Part shown: piece by piece, positions 1 to 8,110 of the stretch
How positions within the stretch are numbered: the first letter of the stretch is position 1
How the letters are laid out: every line of letters starts with the position of its first letter
Assembly (NCBI GenBank): GCA_964509885.1
Contig: CAZDZL010000012.1
Coordinates: forward strand, 12,632-76,631
From: Palsa-1447 sp964509885
GTDB taxonomy: Bacteria; Verrucomicrobiota; Verrucomicrobiia; Opitutales; Opitutaceae
DNA length: 64,000 nt
Direction of reading: 5' to 3'
The notes under the pieces: generated by a model
What the model saw: the letters and a program-made list of their open reading frames with translations, nothing else
Database searches by the model: none
Told to the model about the DNA's origin: nothing
Program-made: the position numbers and the translations under genes

Positions 1-1
1 C

Positions 2-166
2 CTCGGCGCCAAGAGGGACGGGGTCATGCGCCGGCAGAGCGCGAGGCGCGACGGGACTTTCCGGGACACGGTCATGTACAGCATGACCGACGACGAGTGG
101 CGCGGCGGGATACGGGAGCGCCTCGTGGCGGCCCTGGGCAAGGGAACCTTGGCCGCCGGGAACTGA
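2..166 (+). CDS. GNAT family N-acetyltransferase, C-terminal fragment
   Basis: Only the last 54 codons are inside the window; the start lies upstream. The fragment reads LGAKRDGVMRR, then DGTFRDTVMYS, then DDEW. This matches the C-terminal strand order of RimJ/RimL-like GNAT acetyltransferases, where a G-x-x-x-x-G-x-x-R segment precedes a D-T-x-x-Y-S strand and a final E-W helix start. Family members transfer acetyl from acetyl-CoA to N-termini, amino acids or small amines; the substrate cannot be told from this piece. It ends 10 bases before the next gene. Confidence 0.7.
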   Translation, partial: LGAKRDGVMRRQSARRDGTFRDTVMYSMTDDEWRGGIRERLVAALGKGTLAAGN

Positions 167-176
167 CTATCGAGGC

Positions 177-623
177 ATGAAAGCCTCACTCCTCCTCGGC
201 CGCCTGGGCCTCTCCATCGGCCTCGCCGCTGCCGGCGCATTCCTCTCCCCGAGGGCCTACTCGGAGGTCGTGGCCATCGCGGGCTCGGACGGAACCACGA
301 GCCCGGCGTGGACCGACATCGAGGGCGACGCCTACGAGCAGCGGGCCCATTTCGCGGCGGGCGCCGACCGGCTCTCCGCCCGCCTCGACGACCAGATCAA
401 GATCCTGAAGGCCAAGCGGGCAGGCATGACGCAGGACATCAAGGACTGGGATCTCGCCTTCAAGGAGGTCGACGACTCGCGCCAGCTCCTGACGAGCCGC
501 ATCACCGAGATCAAGAAGGTGACGACCCTCGAGGGCTGGGCCGACTGCAAGGACAAGGTCGGCGAGGCCTGGAAGCGCTCCCAGCTGGCGGTCGACAAGA
601 TGAACGCGACCGTCACCTCCTAA
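177..623 (+). CDS. Exported hypothetical protein, 148 aa
   Basis: I do not recognise this family. Residues 1-29 form a typical signal peptide (basic start, Leu/Ala-rich core, cut near SPRAYS). The mature part is charged and largely helical, with heptad-like spacing around residues 60-120, so a periplasmic coiled coil is likely. One cysteine occurs, at about residue 123. It follows the GNAT fragment closely on the same strand and precedes the nucleoside-uptake operon after a gap of about 95 bases, so it is probably a separate unit. Confidence 0.6.
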   Translation: MKASLLLGRLGLSIGLAAAGAFLSPRAYSEVVAIAGSDGTTSPAWTDIEGDAYEQRAHFAAGADRLSARLDDQIKILKAKRAGMTQDIKDWDLAFKEVDDSRQLLTSRITEIKKVTTLEGWADCKDKVGEAWKRSQLAVDKMNATVTS

Positions 624-718
624 ACGGGGGTGGGGCGACAGAGGGCTTGAGCCCTGGCGGGAACCGGGTTCTGATGGGGCCGGGGCGCAGGCGCCCGCGC
701 CCCGCCGAACAACACCCC

Positions 719-1735
719 ATGTTCATCGTCCAATCCTACCCCATGGCCGTGACGCTGTGCGTGGTCACCATGCTCTGCTGGGGCTCGTGGGCCAACACCC
801 AGAAGCTCGCCAGCTCCGGATGGCGCTTCCAGCTCTTCTACTGGGACTACGCGATAGGGGTATTCCTTCTCTCCCTCATCCTGGCCTACACGCTTGGGAG
901 CTCCGGGGCGGGCGGGCGGCCCTTCGGGGCCGACCTCGCGCAGGCCGAGACACACTGGCTCGTCTCGGCGTTCACCGGGGGCGTCGTCTTCAACCTCTCC
1001 AACATCCTCCTCGTCGCGGCCATCGACATCGCCGGGATGGCGGTCGCCTTCCCGGTCGGCGTCGGCCTCGCGCTCGTCCTCGGCGTCCTGACGACCTACC
1101 TCTCGACCCGCGAGGGCAACGCGCCCATGCTGGCCGCCGGGGTGGGACTCGTGGCGGCGGCCATCATCCTGGACGCGCTGGCCTACAAGCGCCTCGCCGG
1201 CGGCAGCGGGCGCGCCTCAGGCAAGGGGATCATCCTCTCCGTGGCGGCGGGCGCGCTCATGGGGCTCTTCTACAAGTTCGTGGCCCAGTCCATGGGGCGC
1301 ATCGAGCCCCAGGGCGGCGCCCTCGTCCTGGAGGCGGGGAAACTTAGCCCCTACACGGCGGTCGTCGTCTTCAGCGCGGGGGTGCTCCTCTCCAACTTCC
1401 TCTGGAACACGATCATCATGCTCAAGCCCTTCACCGGCGAGCCCGTGCCCTTCGGGGACTATGTCACGAAGGGCAGCCTCCGCCTGCACGCGGTCGGCAT
1501 CCTGGGCGGGATGATCTGGAGCACGGGCATGGCCCTCAGCATCATCGCCAGCACCCGGGCGGGAGCCGCTCTGTCCTACGGGCTCGGGCAGGGCGCGACG
1601 CTCGTCGGCGCGCTCTGGGGAGTCTTTGTCTGGAAGGAGTTCAAGGGCGCGCCCAGGGGCACGCCGGCGCTCCTCGCCGCGATGTTCGCCTGTTACCTCG
1701 CGGGCCTGGCGCTCCTCATCCTCTCGAAGTCCTGA
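719..1735 (+). CDS. GRP/DMT-type sugar or nucleoside transporter, 10 TM
   Basis: A 338-residue membrane protein with about ten hydrophobic helices and no soluble domain. It begins MFIVQSYP and has the early WGSWANTQKL segment typical of glucose/ribose-porter (GRP, RbsU/GlcU-like) members of the drug/metabolite superfamily. Its stop overlaps the ribokinase start (TGATG), and an exported nucleoside hydrolase follows, so ribose or a nucleoside is the best guess for the substrate. This is inference from context. The upstream in-frame ATG at 674 would add a low-complexity leader; I chose the ATG directly before the first helix although no strong ribosome site precedes it. Confidence 0.8.
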   Translation: MFIVQSYPMAVTLCVVTMLCWGSWANTQKLASSGWRFQLFYWDYAIGVFLLSLILAYTLGSSGAGGRPFGADLAQAETHWLVSAFTGGVVFNLSNILLVAAIDIAGMAVAFPVGVGLALVLGVLTTYLSTREGNAPMLAAGVGLVAAAIILDALAYKRLAGGSGRASGKGIILSVAAGALMGLFYKFVAQSMGRIEPQGGALVLEAGKLSPYTAVVVFSAGVLLSNFLWNTIIMLKPFTGEPVPFGDYVTKGSLRLHAVGILGGMIWSTGMALSIIASTRAGAALSYGLGQGATLVGALWGVFVWKEFKGAPRGTPALLAAMFACYLAGLALLILSKS

Positions 1736-2664
1736 TGGCCCCGGCGAAGAGGAACTCCGTCGTCGTCGTCGGCAGCTCGAACACCGACATGATCCTGCGG
1801 GTGGCGCGGGTGCCGCGCCCGGGCGAGACGCTCCTCGGCGGGGCCTTCAGCACCGCGCCCGGAGGCAAGGGGGCGAACCAGGCCGTGGCCGCGGCCCGCG
1901 CCGGCGGACGGGTCGCCTTCGTCGCCCGTCTGGGCCGGGACGCGCTCGGCGACGCGGCGCTCGCGGGATTCAGGAGGGAGGGGATGGCGCTCTCCCACAT
2001 CGTGCGCGACGACGCCGAGCCCTCGGGCGTGGCGCTCATCTTCGTGGGCGCGGACGGCGAGAACAGCATCGGGGTGGCCGGCGGGGCCAACCAGAGGCTC
2101 TCGCCGCGGGACATCCGCGCCGCGCGCACGTTGATCGAGGGCGCCCGGGTCCTCCTGCTGCAGCTTGAAACCCCCTTGGAGACGGTCGAGGCCGCCGCGA
2201 GCCTCGCCCACCAGGCGGGCGTGGAGGTCATCCTGAACCCCGCCCCCGCGCGGGCGCTGCCCGACAGCCTCCTTCGGAAGGTCTCGATCCTCACGCCCAA
2301 CGAGACCGAGGCCGGAATGCTGACCGGAATCAGGGTAGGGGACGTGGCGTCCGCGACGAAGGCCGCGAACGCGCTCCGCAGGCGCGGGGCCCGTCGGGTC
2401 ATCGTGACCCTGGGGGCGAACGGCGCCCTCGTCTCGGCCGAGGAGGGCATCATGTGGATCCACGGCTTCAGGGTCAGGGCCGTCGACACGACGGCGGCGG
2501 GCGACGTTTTCAACGGCGCGCTTGCCGTGCGCCTGGCCGAGGGATGCCCCCTGCACGAGGCGGTGCGCTTCGCCCACGCGGCCGCCGCGCTCTCGGTGAC
2601 GCGGGCGGGGGCCCAGCCCTCGATACCCGTGCGCCGGGAAATCCTCGCCCTCCTGAAAAAATGA
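1735..2664 (+). CDS. rbsK: Ribokinase (PfkB family)
   Basis: 309 residues, the usual ribokinase length. It phosphorylates D-ribose to ribose 5-phosphate with ATP in the cytoplasm. The N-terminal PfkB signature is visible at residues 43-50 (GGKGANQA), the substrate region GSSNTD at 13-18, and the second signature DTTAAGD at 251-257 whose last Asp is the catalytic base. It overlaps the transporter upstream by one base and the nucleoside hydrolase downstream by four (ATGA). The three-gene order suggests that ribose freed outside the cytoplasm is imported and then trapped. A related PfkB sugar kinase such as adenosine kinase is possible but less likely. Confidence 0.88.
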   Translation: MAPAKRNSVVVVGSSNTDMILRVARVPRPGETLLGGAFSTAPGGKGANQAVAAARAGGRVAFVARLGRDALGDAALAGFRREGMALSHIVRDDAEPSGVALIFVGADGENSIGVAGGANQRLSPRDIRAARTLIEGARVLLLQLETPLETVEAAASLAHQAGVEVILNPAPARALPDSLLRKVSILTPNETEAGMLTGIRVGDVASATKAANALRRRGARRVIVTLGANGALVSAEEGIMWIHGFRVRAVDTTAAGDVFNGALAVRLAEGCPLHEAVRFAHAAAALSVTRAGAQPSIPVRREILALLKK

Positions 2665-3650
2665 ACAAGAACCGACTCTCCGTCCTTCTCCTCGCGCTCG
2701 CAGCCTGCGCCGCCGCAACCGGCTCCCCGGCCGCGCCCGCGCGCACCCCCGTCATCCTCGTGACCGACATAGGGACGGACATCGACGACTCCTGGGCGCT
2801 CGCGCTCGCGCTGCGCTCGCCGGAGCTGGACCTGAAGCTGGTCGTCACCGACCCCGCCGACACGCCGTACCGGGCGAAGGTCGCGGCCAAGTTCCTCGAG
2901 GACTCGGGCCACTCCGACGTGCCGATCGGGATAGGCGACAACACAGGGCCCATGGGGGACAGCGGCAAGACGCTCACGACGTGGATCGCCGGCTACGACA
3001 TCGGCAAGTACCCCGGCAAGGTCTACCCGGACGGCATCGCGGCCCTGGTCGACGCCGTCGAGGCATCGCCGGCCCCCGTCACGATCGTGGCGATCGGGCC
3101 CGTCCACAGCCTGGCCCTGGCGCTCAGGCGCGCGCCGGGCATCGCCGCCAAGTGCCGGCTGGTCGGCATGTACGGGAGCTTCGACGTGGGCTACGGCGGC
3201 GGCCCGCCGTCCGCGGAGACGAACGTCAGGGTCAACCCCGCGGCGCTGCGGGAGGTGCTTTCGGCGCCGTGGCGCGACGTTCTTCTGACGCCGCTCGACA
3301 CCTGCGGCTCCGTGAGCCTCGGCGGGGAGCGCTACCACGCCCTATGGAGCGCAACGGGAGACCCCATGCTGAGGGAGCTGATCGGCAGCTACTGCGCCTT
3401 CGCGCCGCAGCAGACCTGGATGAAGTGCGACTACTTCGAGACCCATTCCACGACGCTGTTCGACTGCGTGGCGGTCTACCTCGCCTACTCGGAGGACCTG
3501 GTCGAGACGGAGACGATCGCGTTCCAGGTCACGGACGACGGATTCACCAAGCGCTCGGCCGCCGGCCCGTACAGGGCCAGGGTCGCCATCCGCTGGAAGA
3601 ACCGGGACGGCTTCGAGGCCCAGCTTGCCGGCCGCCTGCTGGCGCCGTAG
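2661..3650 (+). CDS. Exported inosine/uridine-preferring nucleoside hydrolase
   Basis: 329 residues. Residues 1-25 form an export signal with a lipobox-like LAAC at 13-16, so it is probably a lipoprotein or periplasmic protein. The calcium-binding nucleoside hydrolase motif appears at 36-43 as D-I-G-T-D-I-D-D, slightly altered from the canonical DxDxGxDD. Family members cleave the N-glycosidic bond of nucleosides to free ribose. Most bacterial relatives are cytoplasmic; this one is exported, which fits an outside-in salvage route with the overlapping kinase and transporter genes. The operon ends here, followed by a small AT-rich hairpin (3669-3681) without a T-run. Confidence 0.85.
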   Translation: MNKNRLSVLLLALAACAAATGSPAAPARTPVILVTDIGTDIDDSWALALALRSPELDLKLVVTDPADTPYRAKVAAKFLEDSGHSDVPIGIGDNTGPMGDSGKTLTTWIAGYDIGKYPGKVYPDGIAALVDAVEASPAPVTIVAIGPVHSLALALRRAPGIAAKCRLVGMYGSFDVGYGGGPPSAETNVRVNPAALREVLSAPWRDVLLTPLDTCGSVSLGGERYHALWSATGDPMLRELIGSYCAFAPQQTWMKCDYFETHSTTLFDCVAVYLAYSEDLVETETIAFQVTDDGFTKRSAAGPYRARVAIRWKNRDGFEAQLAGRLLAP

Positions 3651-3702
3651 GGGGCCCCGGCGGACGGGGGAATTTTATTCCGAAAATGATTCCGGGAGGG
3701 GA

Positions 3703-3725
3703 ACACCCCATTCCCGAATTGGTGT
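3703..3725 (+). promoter_or_regulatory. Palindromic site ACACC-N13-GGTGT
   Basis: Inverted 5-base arms around a 13-base spacer, located 39 bases before the VOC gene start. The 26 bases 3701-3726 match 23 of 26 bases of a site on the minus strand before the glycine-rich lipoprotein gene at 33.5 kb. The same element at the same kind of position before two loci with related small proteins suggests a shared operator or promoter. The binding factor is unknown. Confidence 0.45.
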
Positions 3726-3764
3726 CCAAGGGATAAGCTCCTTTGGAGTCCCCTCCCAAACACC

Positions 3765-4673
3765 ATGCACACGACCTCCCTTTCCAGATTGGCCTGCTCC
3801 CTCGGCGCCGCCGCGCTCCTCGCGACCGGCCTGGCCTCCGTCGCCCACGCCGACCCGTTCCCGTCGCTCACCTCGCCCGCGACCACCGAACACCGCCCCG
3901 GCAAGCTCATCTGGGCCGACCTCTTCACCTCAGAGCCCGCGGCCGCGAGCAAGTTCTACTGCGGGCTGCTCGGATGGACGGCCTCGAACATCGACCAGAA
4001 GGGCAAGGCCTACATCGTCTTCATGAACAACGGCGTCCCCATCGCGGGCATCGCCCCCCACAGCCTCTCGAAGGCGGACCACCCGTCGCGCTGGATTGGT
4101 TACGTGTCCGTGAGCGACATCAAGGCGACCGTCGAGGCCGTTGAGAAGGCCGGCGGCAAGGTGCATGCGCCGATCCGGAAATTCCCGGACCGCGGCCACC
4201 AGGCGATCGTCGCGGACAGCGACGGCAACCCGATCGGCTTGCTCCAGTCGAGCTCGGGCGACCCCGCGGATGACGGCACGGAGTTTGGCGAATGGAACTG
4301 GTTCGAGGTCTATGCCAGGGACACCCAGCTCTCGGCGAACTTCTACCACCAGGCGCTCGGGTTCAGCGCGGACACGGAGACCCGGTCCGACCGAAAGAGC
4401 GACTTCGTCCTCTCCAGCGGCGGAAACAGCAGGGGCGGAATCGCCCCCATCCCCACCGACGTGGCGGGCGCAAAGCCCAGCTGGCTCGGCATCATCCGCG
4501 TGGCGGACCTGGACGCGACCCTCGGCAAGGTCCCCGGCCTCGGCGGCGAGGTCCTCCTCCAGCCGCACTCGGTCGAGTTTGGTAGCCGCTTCGCCATCGT
4601 CCTCGATCCCACGGGCGGCACCGTGGGCCTGGTCCAATACATTGAGAGCGCCAACCCGTCGAAGAGCCCATGA
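3765..4673 (+). CDS. Exported VOC-family protein with two glyoxalase-fold domains
   Basis: 302 residues. The signal peptide is residues 1-29 (cut after AHA). Two vicinal-oxygen-chelate domains follow, roughly 45-160 and 175-295; each begins with the motif W-x-x-L/V-x-x-x-D followed by an F-Y-x-x-x-L-G helix (FYCGLLGW and FYHQALGF). Relatives include CFP30B-like hydroxylase/glyoxalase proteins, which are normally cytoplasmic. Export is unusual. The substrate is unknown. The gene overlaps the small glycine-rich lipoprotein gene by four bases and probably shares its promoter. Confidence 0.78.
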   Translation: MHTTSLSRLACSLGAAALLATGLASVAHADPFPSLTSPATTEHRPGKLIWADLFTSEPAAASKFYCGLLGWTASNIDQKGKAYIVFMNNGVPIAGIAPHSLSKADHPSRWIGYVSVSDIKATVEAVEKAGGKVHAPIRKFPDRGHQAIVADSDGNPIGLLQSSSGDPADDGTEFGEWNWFEVYARDTQLSANFYHQALGFSADTETRSDRKSDFVLSSGGNSRGGIAPIPTDVAGAKPSWLGIIRVADLDATLGKVPGLGGEVLLQPHSVEFGSRFAIVLDPTGGTVGLVQYIESANPSKSP

Positions 4674-4900
4674 AACACCCGAATAAGTTCCTTCTCGCAC
4701 TCCTCCTGCTGACCGGCGGCCTCCAGCTCGGAGCCCTTACCGGCTGCGTCGGCTACGTCGACGGCGGAGGAGGCGGCTACTACGGCGGCTACTACGGCGG
4801 CGGCCCTTGGTATGGCGGAGACGTTATCGTGGGCGGCGGCCGCGGCTGGTACGGCCACGGCGGCTACGTCCACCCCGGCGGCGGCGGCTGGCGCCGCTAA
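4670..4900 (+). CDS. Small glycine/tyrosine-rich lipoprotein, 76 aa
   Basis: Residues 1-26 form a lipoprotein signal with lipobox LTGC. The mature part is almost all Gly, Tyr and Trp in GGYYGG-like repeats, then GGPWYGGDVIVGGGRGWYGG-like sequence. It is paralogous to the product of the gene at 33454-33786, with the shared core GGPW, then DVIV, then GGGRGWYG. The function is unknown; Gly-rich surface lipoproteins often coat or stiffen envelopes. Translationally coupled to the VOC gene. Confidence 0.6.
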   Translation: MKHPNKFLLALLLLTGGLQLGALTGCVGYVDGGGGGYYGGYYGGGPWYGGDVIVGGGRGWYGHGGYVHPGGGGWRR

Positions 4901-4927
4901 GACCCGCCGGCCTGGCCGCTCGGCGGC

Positions 4928-5365
4928 CTAGTCGACCTCGGAGGCCTCAGGCGACCCGGCCGGCGGATCGTCCTTCGTCCTCGGAAAGGATTTTGCGAGG
5001 ATCTCGCCCGCGCGCTCGATCCCGTGGACCAGCCCCGCCGTGAGGTCCCCGGCGCGGAAGTGAGCGGACATGGCCTCCGCGAGGCTCGCCCAGAAGGCGT
5101 CGCCGCACACCTCGTGCACCGCCTTGTCGCCGATGACGGCGAACTTGCGCGAGGGCGGGGAGAGGAAGATCAGGACGCCGTTCCTGTGCGCAGACTTGGC
5201 CATGCCCATCTTGTTGAAATAGGCCTGGGCCGCCTTCACCGGGTCCTCGACCTGGTGGCGCGCCAGCGTGACACGGATCTCCCCGGAGGTCCGGGACTCG
5301 GCCGCACGGATGGCCCCCAGCACCCGGCGGTGGTCGATCTTCGGCGATGAGAAGGGCCAGCTCAT
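4928..5365 (-). CDS. TPM-domain protein, short soluble form
   Basis: 145 residues starting MSWPFSSPKID. A TPM (phosphatase-like/YgcG) fold is indicated by AIRAAESRTSGEIRV near the N-terminus, by GVLIFLSPPSRKFAVIGD in the middle and by the helical tail. There is no signal peptide or membrane helix. It is the third gene of a lemA-TPM-TPM operon, four bases after the stop of the larger TPM gene, which decides the start. Such pairs are common beside LemA and probably work at the membrane; the exact activity is not established. Confidence 0.75.
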   Translation of the reverse strand: MSWPFSSPKIDHRRVLGAIRAAESRTSGEIRVTLARHQVEDPVKAAQAYFNKMGMAKSAHRNGVLIFLSPPSRKFAVIGDKAVHEVCGDAFWASLAEAMSAHFRAGDLTAGLVHGIERAGEILAKSFPRTKDDPPAGSPEASEVD

Positions 5366-5369
5366 GATG

Positions 5370-6134
5370 TCACCAGCTGCCCCCCGCGCCGCCGCCGCCG
5401 AACCCGCCGCCCCCTCCGGAAAAGCCGCCGCCACCGCCAAAGCCCCCGCCGCCGCCTCCGCCGCCGCTGCCGCCGAACAGGATCACGGGCAGGATGCCGC
5501 CGATGCCCGACCTGCCGCCGCCCTGGTACACAGAGGCCCGGCGCCGGATGATCGAGAAGATGATGAAGATGAAGACCATCAGGCCGAAGAACGCGACGGG
5601 GGAGACCTGCTGGCTCCGGCGGTCGTTCACGGTGTGGCCCGTCCCGTGGTATTCCCCCCGGGTCGCGGCGATGATAGCGTTCACTCCGGCGGTCACGCCG
5701 CCGTCAAAGTCGCCCTTCCGGAACGCCGGGGCGATCTCGTCGGAGATGATCCGCTTTGAGAGGGCGTCGGTCAGGGTCGGCTCGAGCCCGTAGCCGACCT
5801 GAAGGTACATCTGGTGGGACTGGACGAAGATGAAGAGGACGGCGCCGTTGTCCTTGCCCTTCTGGCCCGCGTGCCAGGACTGGGCGACGCGCACCGTGTA
5901 GTCCTCGACCGAGGAGTCGCTCTGCATCGTCGGGAAGATCGCGACCAGGACCTGGCTCGACGTCGAGCGCTCGAACTGGTCGAGCTTCTGGTTGAGCGCC
6001 GAGGCCGTCGCCGGGCTGACGACCGAGGCGTAGTCGTTGAAATACGCCTTCGGCGCGGGCGGGATGACCTCCGCCGCCCCGGCGATGCCGGCGCCGAGCG
6101 CTAACAGGGCAAGGCCGATGCCGCGGCGGATCAC
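5370..6134 (-). CDS. TPM-domain membrane protein with glycine-rich tail (YgcG-like)
   Basis: 254 residues from a GTG start whose first four bases overlap the lemA stop (GTGA). The signal peptide is residues 1-21. An exported TPM domain follows at about 25-150, with YFNDYASVVS, QVLVAIFP and KDNGAVLFIFV typical of the family. One membrane helix lies at about 168-190, and a C-terminal tail is made mostly of Gly, Phe and Ser. This is the standard YgcG/TPM architecture seen next to LemA. The domain has been linked to phosphatase activity and photosystem repair in plants; the bacterial role is unclear. Confidence 0.82.
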   Translation of the reverse strand: MIRRGIGLALLALGAGIAGAAEVIPPAPKAYFNDYASVVSPATASALNQKLDQFERSTSSQVLVAIFPTMQSDSSVEDYTVRVAQSWHAGQKGKDNGAVLFIFVQSHQMYLQVGYGLEPTLTDALSKRIISDEIAPAFRKGDFDGGVTAGVNAIIAATRGEYHGTGHTVNDRRSQQVSPVAFFGLMVFIFIIFSIIRRRASVYQGGGRSGIGGILPVILFGGSGGGGGGGGFGGGGGFSGGGGGFGGGGAGGSW

Positions 6135-6757
6135 GGCTTGGCGGGCGCGGGGTTGTTGAAGTCGAACTGGACCTTGGGCGGGGTGTCCGAGCCCGGGGTC
6201 GCCGCGAAGTACGGGCGGTTCGTGAATCCGCACATGCCGGCCAGGATCACGGCCGGGAACCGCCGGATCGCCGTGTCATAGGCCTGGACCACGTCGTTGA
6301 AGCGCCCGCGCTCGACCGAGATGCGGTTCTCGGTGCCCTCGAGCTGCGACTGAAGGTCCCGGAAGTTGGCCGTGGCCTTGAGGTCCGGGTAGTTCTCGGA
6401 GACGACGAGGAGGCGGGACAGCGCAGAACCGAGCTGGCCCTGGGCCTGCTGGAAAGCCGCGAGCTGGGCCGGGTCGGTCGGCGCCGTGCCGGACGGAAGC
6501 TGGGCCCGGCCCACCGAGGCCCGGGCCTCGGTCACCGCCATCAGGGTCGACTTCTCAAAGTTGGCGGCACCGGCCACGGTGCTCACCAGGTTCGGCACGA
6601 GGTCGGCGCGGCGCTGGTAGACGTTCTGCACCTGCGCCCACTGGGCGTCCGTCGCCTGCAGTTTGGTGACGAGCCCATTGTAGCTGGACATGACGAGAAG
6701 CCCGGCGATCACGACCAGGGCCACGAAACCGATGAGGATTTTTGTCGCTGTACCCAT
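6131..6757 (-). CDS. lemA: LemA family membrane protein
   Basis: 208 residues. An N-terminal membrane anchor (residues 6-25) is followed by the conserved YNGLV and then the long helical bundle with RRADLVPNLV at about 50-59. ENYPDLKA, the Asn-rich Q-x-x-L-E-G-T-E-N-R-I segment and YNDVVQAYDT-like FNDVVQAYDTAIRRFP close the domain. All are LemA hallmarks. It is first in the operon with two TPM genes. LemA proteins are widely conserved with no firm biochemical role. Confidence 0.9.
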   Translation of the reverse strand: MGTATKILIGFVALVVIAGLLVMSSYNGLVTKLQATDAQWAQVQNVYQRRADLVPNLVSTVAGAANFEKSTLMAVTEARASVGRAQLPSGTAPTDPAQLAAFQQAQGQLGSALSRLLVVSENYPDLKATANFRDLQSQLEGTENRISVERGRFNDVVQAYDTAIRRFPAVILAGMCGFTNRPYFAATPGSDTPPKVQFDFNNPAPAKP

Positions 6758-6818
6758 CGTACGAAGCTACGCCCGATGGACCCCGCTTGCAAGGTCGTTC
6801 CGGCCGCGCCAAGGGCAC

Positions 6819-8063
6819 ATGCACGCCACACCCGAACAGTCGCACGCGATCCTCGCGGTCTTCGCGCTCACATACGTGGGCCTTGCCGTCGGGCGCATCC
6901 CCGGCCTGCGGCTGGACAGGACGGGCATAGCGATCCTCGGCGCCATCCTGATGCTGATCGTCTCGGGCGGCTCCGTCGGCGCGGCGGCCGCCACCGTCAA
7001 CTGGCCGACCGTCCTCCTCGTCTTCGGGTTCTTCGTCATCTCCGCCCAGCTGCGGCTCTCGGGGCTCTACGACCGCGTCGCCGTCGCCATCTCGGCGCGC
7101 CCGGCGGCGCCCCTGAGCTTCCTGGCGTTCCTGATCGCTGTGACGGCGGGGCTTTCCGCATTCCTCAACAATGATATCGTCTGCTATGTGCTGACCCCCG
7201 TCGTCGGGGCGGCGCTCCTGCGCAAGCAGATGGACCCCGTCCCTTACCTGGTCGCATTGGCCGCGGCCAGCAACATTGGCGCCGCAGCCACCCTCATCGG
7301 CAACGGACAGAACATGCTGATCGGGTCCGTCGCCCACCTCGACTTTTTCCGGTACATCCTCTGGTGCTTCGTGCCGGTGGCGTTCGGGCTCTGCGCGGTC
7401 TACGTCGTGACGCGGATGGCGATGGGTGACGGCGCCCCGGCGCCCCTGCTCGCGGATACGGAGCCCGTGGACGCCCCCGTCCCGTTCAACAGGTACCACA
7501 CGGTAAAGGGCCTCGTGATCCTCGCGGGGGTGATGGCGTTCTTCTTCACCTCCGTGCCTAGGGAAATCACGGTCCTCGTCGCGGCGAGCATCCACTTCCT
7601 GAGCTCTAGATTCCAGACGCGCCAGCTGCTCAACCTCGTCGACTGGCCCGTGCTGCTGATCTTCCTGTCCCTCTTTGTCGTGACCGGGACCTTCCAGGAG
7701 ACGGGCTACGGCGACCGCCTCGTGGCGTGGATGGAGGGCCTTGGGTTCGGCCCGACCCTGCCGCACAACGAGGTCATCCTCACGGCGGCGCTTTCCATCC
7801 TGATCAACAATGCGCCGGCCGTGATGCTGCTCATCAAGATCGTGCCGATCACCCATGCCTCGGTCGCGTACATCATGGCCGTCGCGAACAGCATGGCAGG
7901 GAGCGCCATCCTCACCTCCAGCATCGCGAACATCATCGTCGTCCAGCAGGCGCGCCGCCAGGGAATCATCATCAGCTTCGGGGCCTTTGCGCGGCGCGGG
8001 ATCCCCATCACGCTCGCGGCCCTGGCGGGCCTTGTCGGATGGGCAGCGCTCATGGGGCCCTGA
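6819..8063 (+). CDS. SLC13/ArsB-type anion permease
   Basis: 414 residues with about 11 membrane helices in two similar halves. Each half carries the re-entrant ion-transporter motif: LNNDIVCYVLTPVV in the first half and LINNAPAVMLLIKI in the second. GLSAFLNND and SNIGAAATLIGNGQN are typical of the sodium/sulphate, dicarboxylate and arsenite superfamily. The substrate is undetermined. The start is the ATG after the divergent lemA promoter region; earlier in-frame codons overlap that gene and read as noise. The next gene begins 47 bases downstream on the same strand. Confidence 0.82.
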   Translation: MHATPEQSHAILAVFALTYVGLAVGRIPGLRLDRTGIAILGAILMLIVSGGSVGAAAATVNWPTVLLVFGFFVISAQLRLSGLYDRVAVAISARPAAPLSFLAFLIAVTAGLSAFLNNDIVCYVLTPVVGAALLRKQMDPVPYLVALAAASNIGAAATLIGNGQNMLIGSVAHLDFFRYILWCFVPVAFGLCAVYVVTRMAMGDGAPAPLLADTEPVDAPVPFNRYHTVKGLVILAGVMAFFFTSVPREITVLVAASIHFLSSRFQTRQLLNLVDWPVLLIFLSLFVVTGTFQETGYGDRLVAWMEGLGFGPTLPHNEVILTAALSILINNAPAVMLLIKIVPITHASVAYIMAVANSMAGSAILTSSIANIIVVQQARRQGIIISFGAFARRGIPITLAALAGLVGWAALMGP

Positions 8064-8110
8064 CTCGCTTGTGCGATCCCGAAGCGGGCGGCAGTATGGA
8101 GATGGGACCC

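Noticed and set aside
308..718. N-terminal extension of the GRP-type transporter
   Set aside because: It overlaps the small exported protein in another frame and is Arg/Gly-rich noise before the first membrane helix.
1716..3338. 540-codon minus-strand frame across ribokinase and nucleoside hydrolase
   Set aside because: No domain, Arg/Ala/Ser-rich shadow of two well-supported plus-strand genes.
5380..5500. G/C-rich periodic stretch as an independent repeat element
   Set aside because: It is the glycine codon run of the TPM protein tail.
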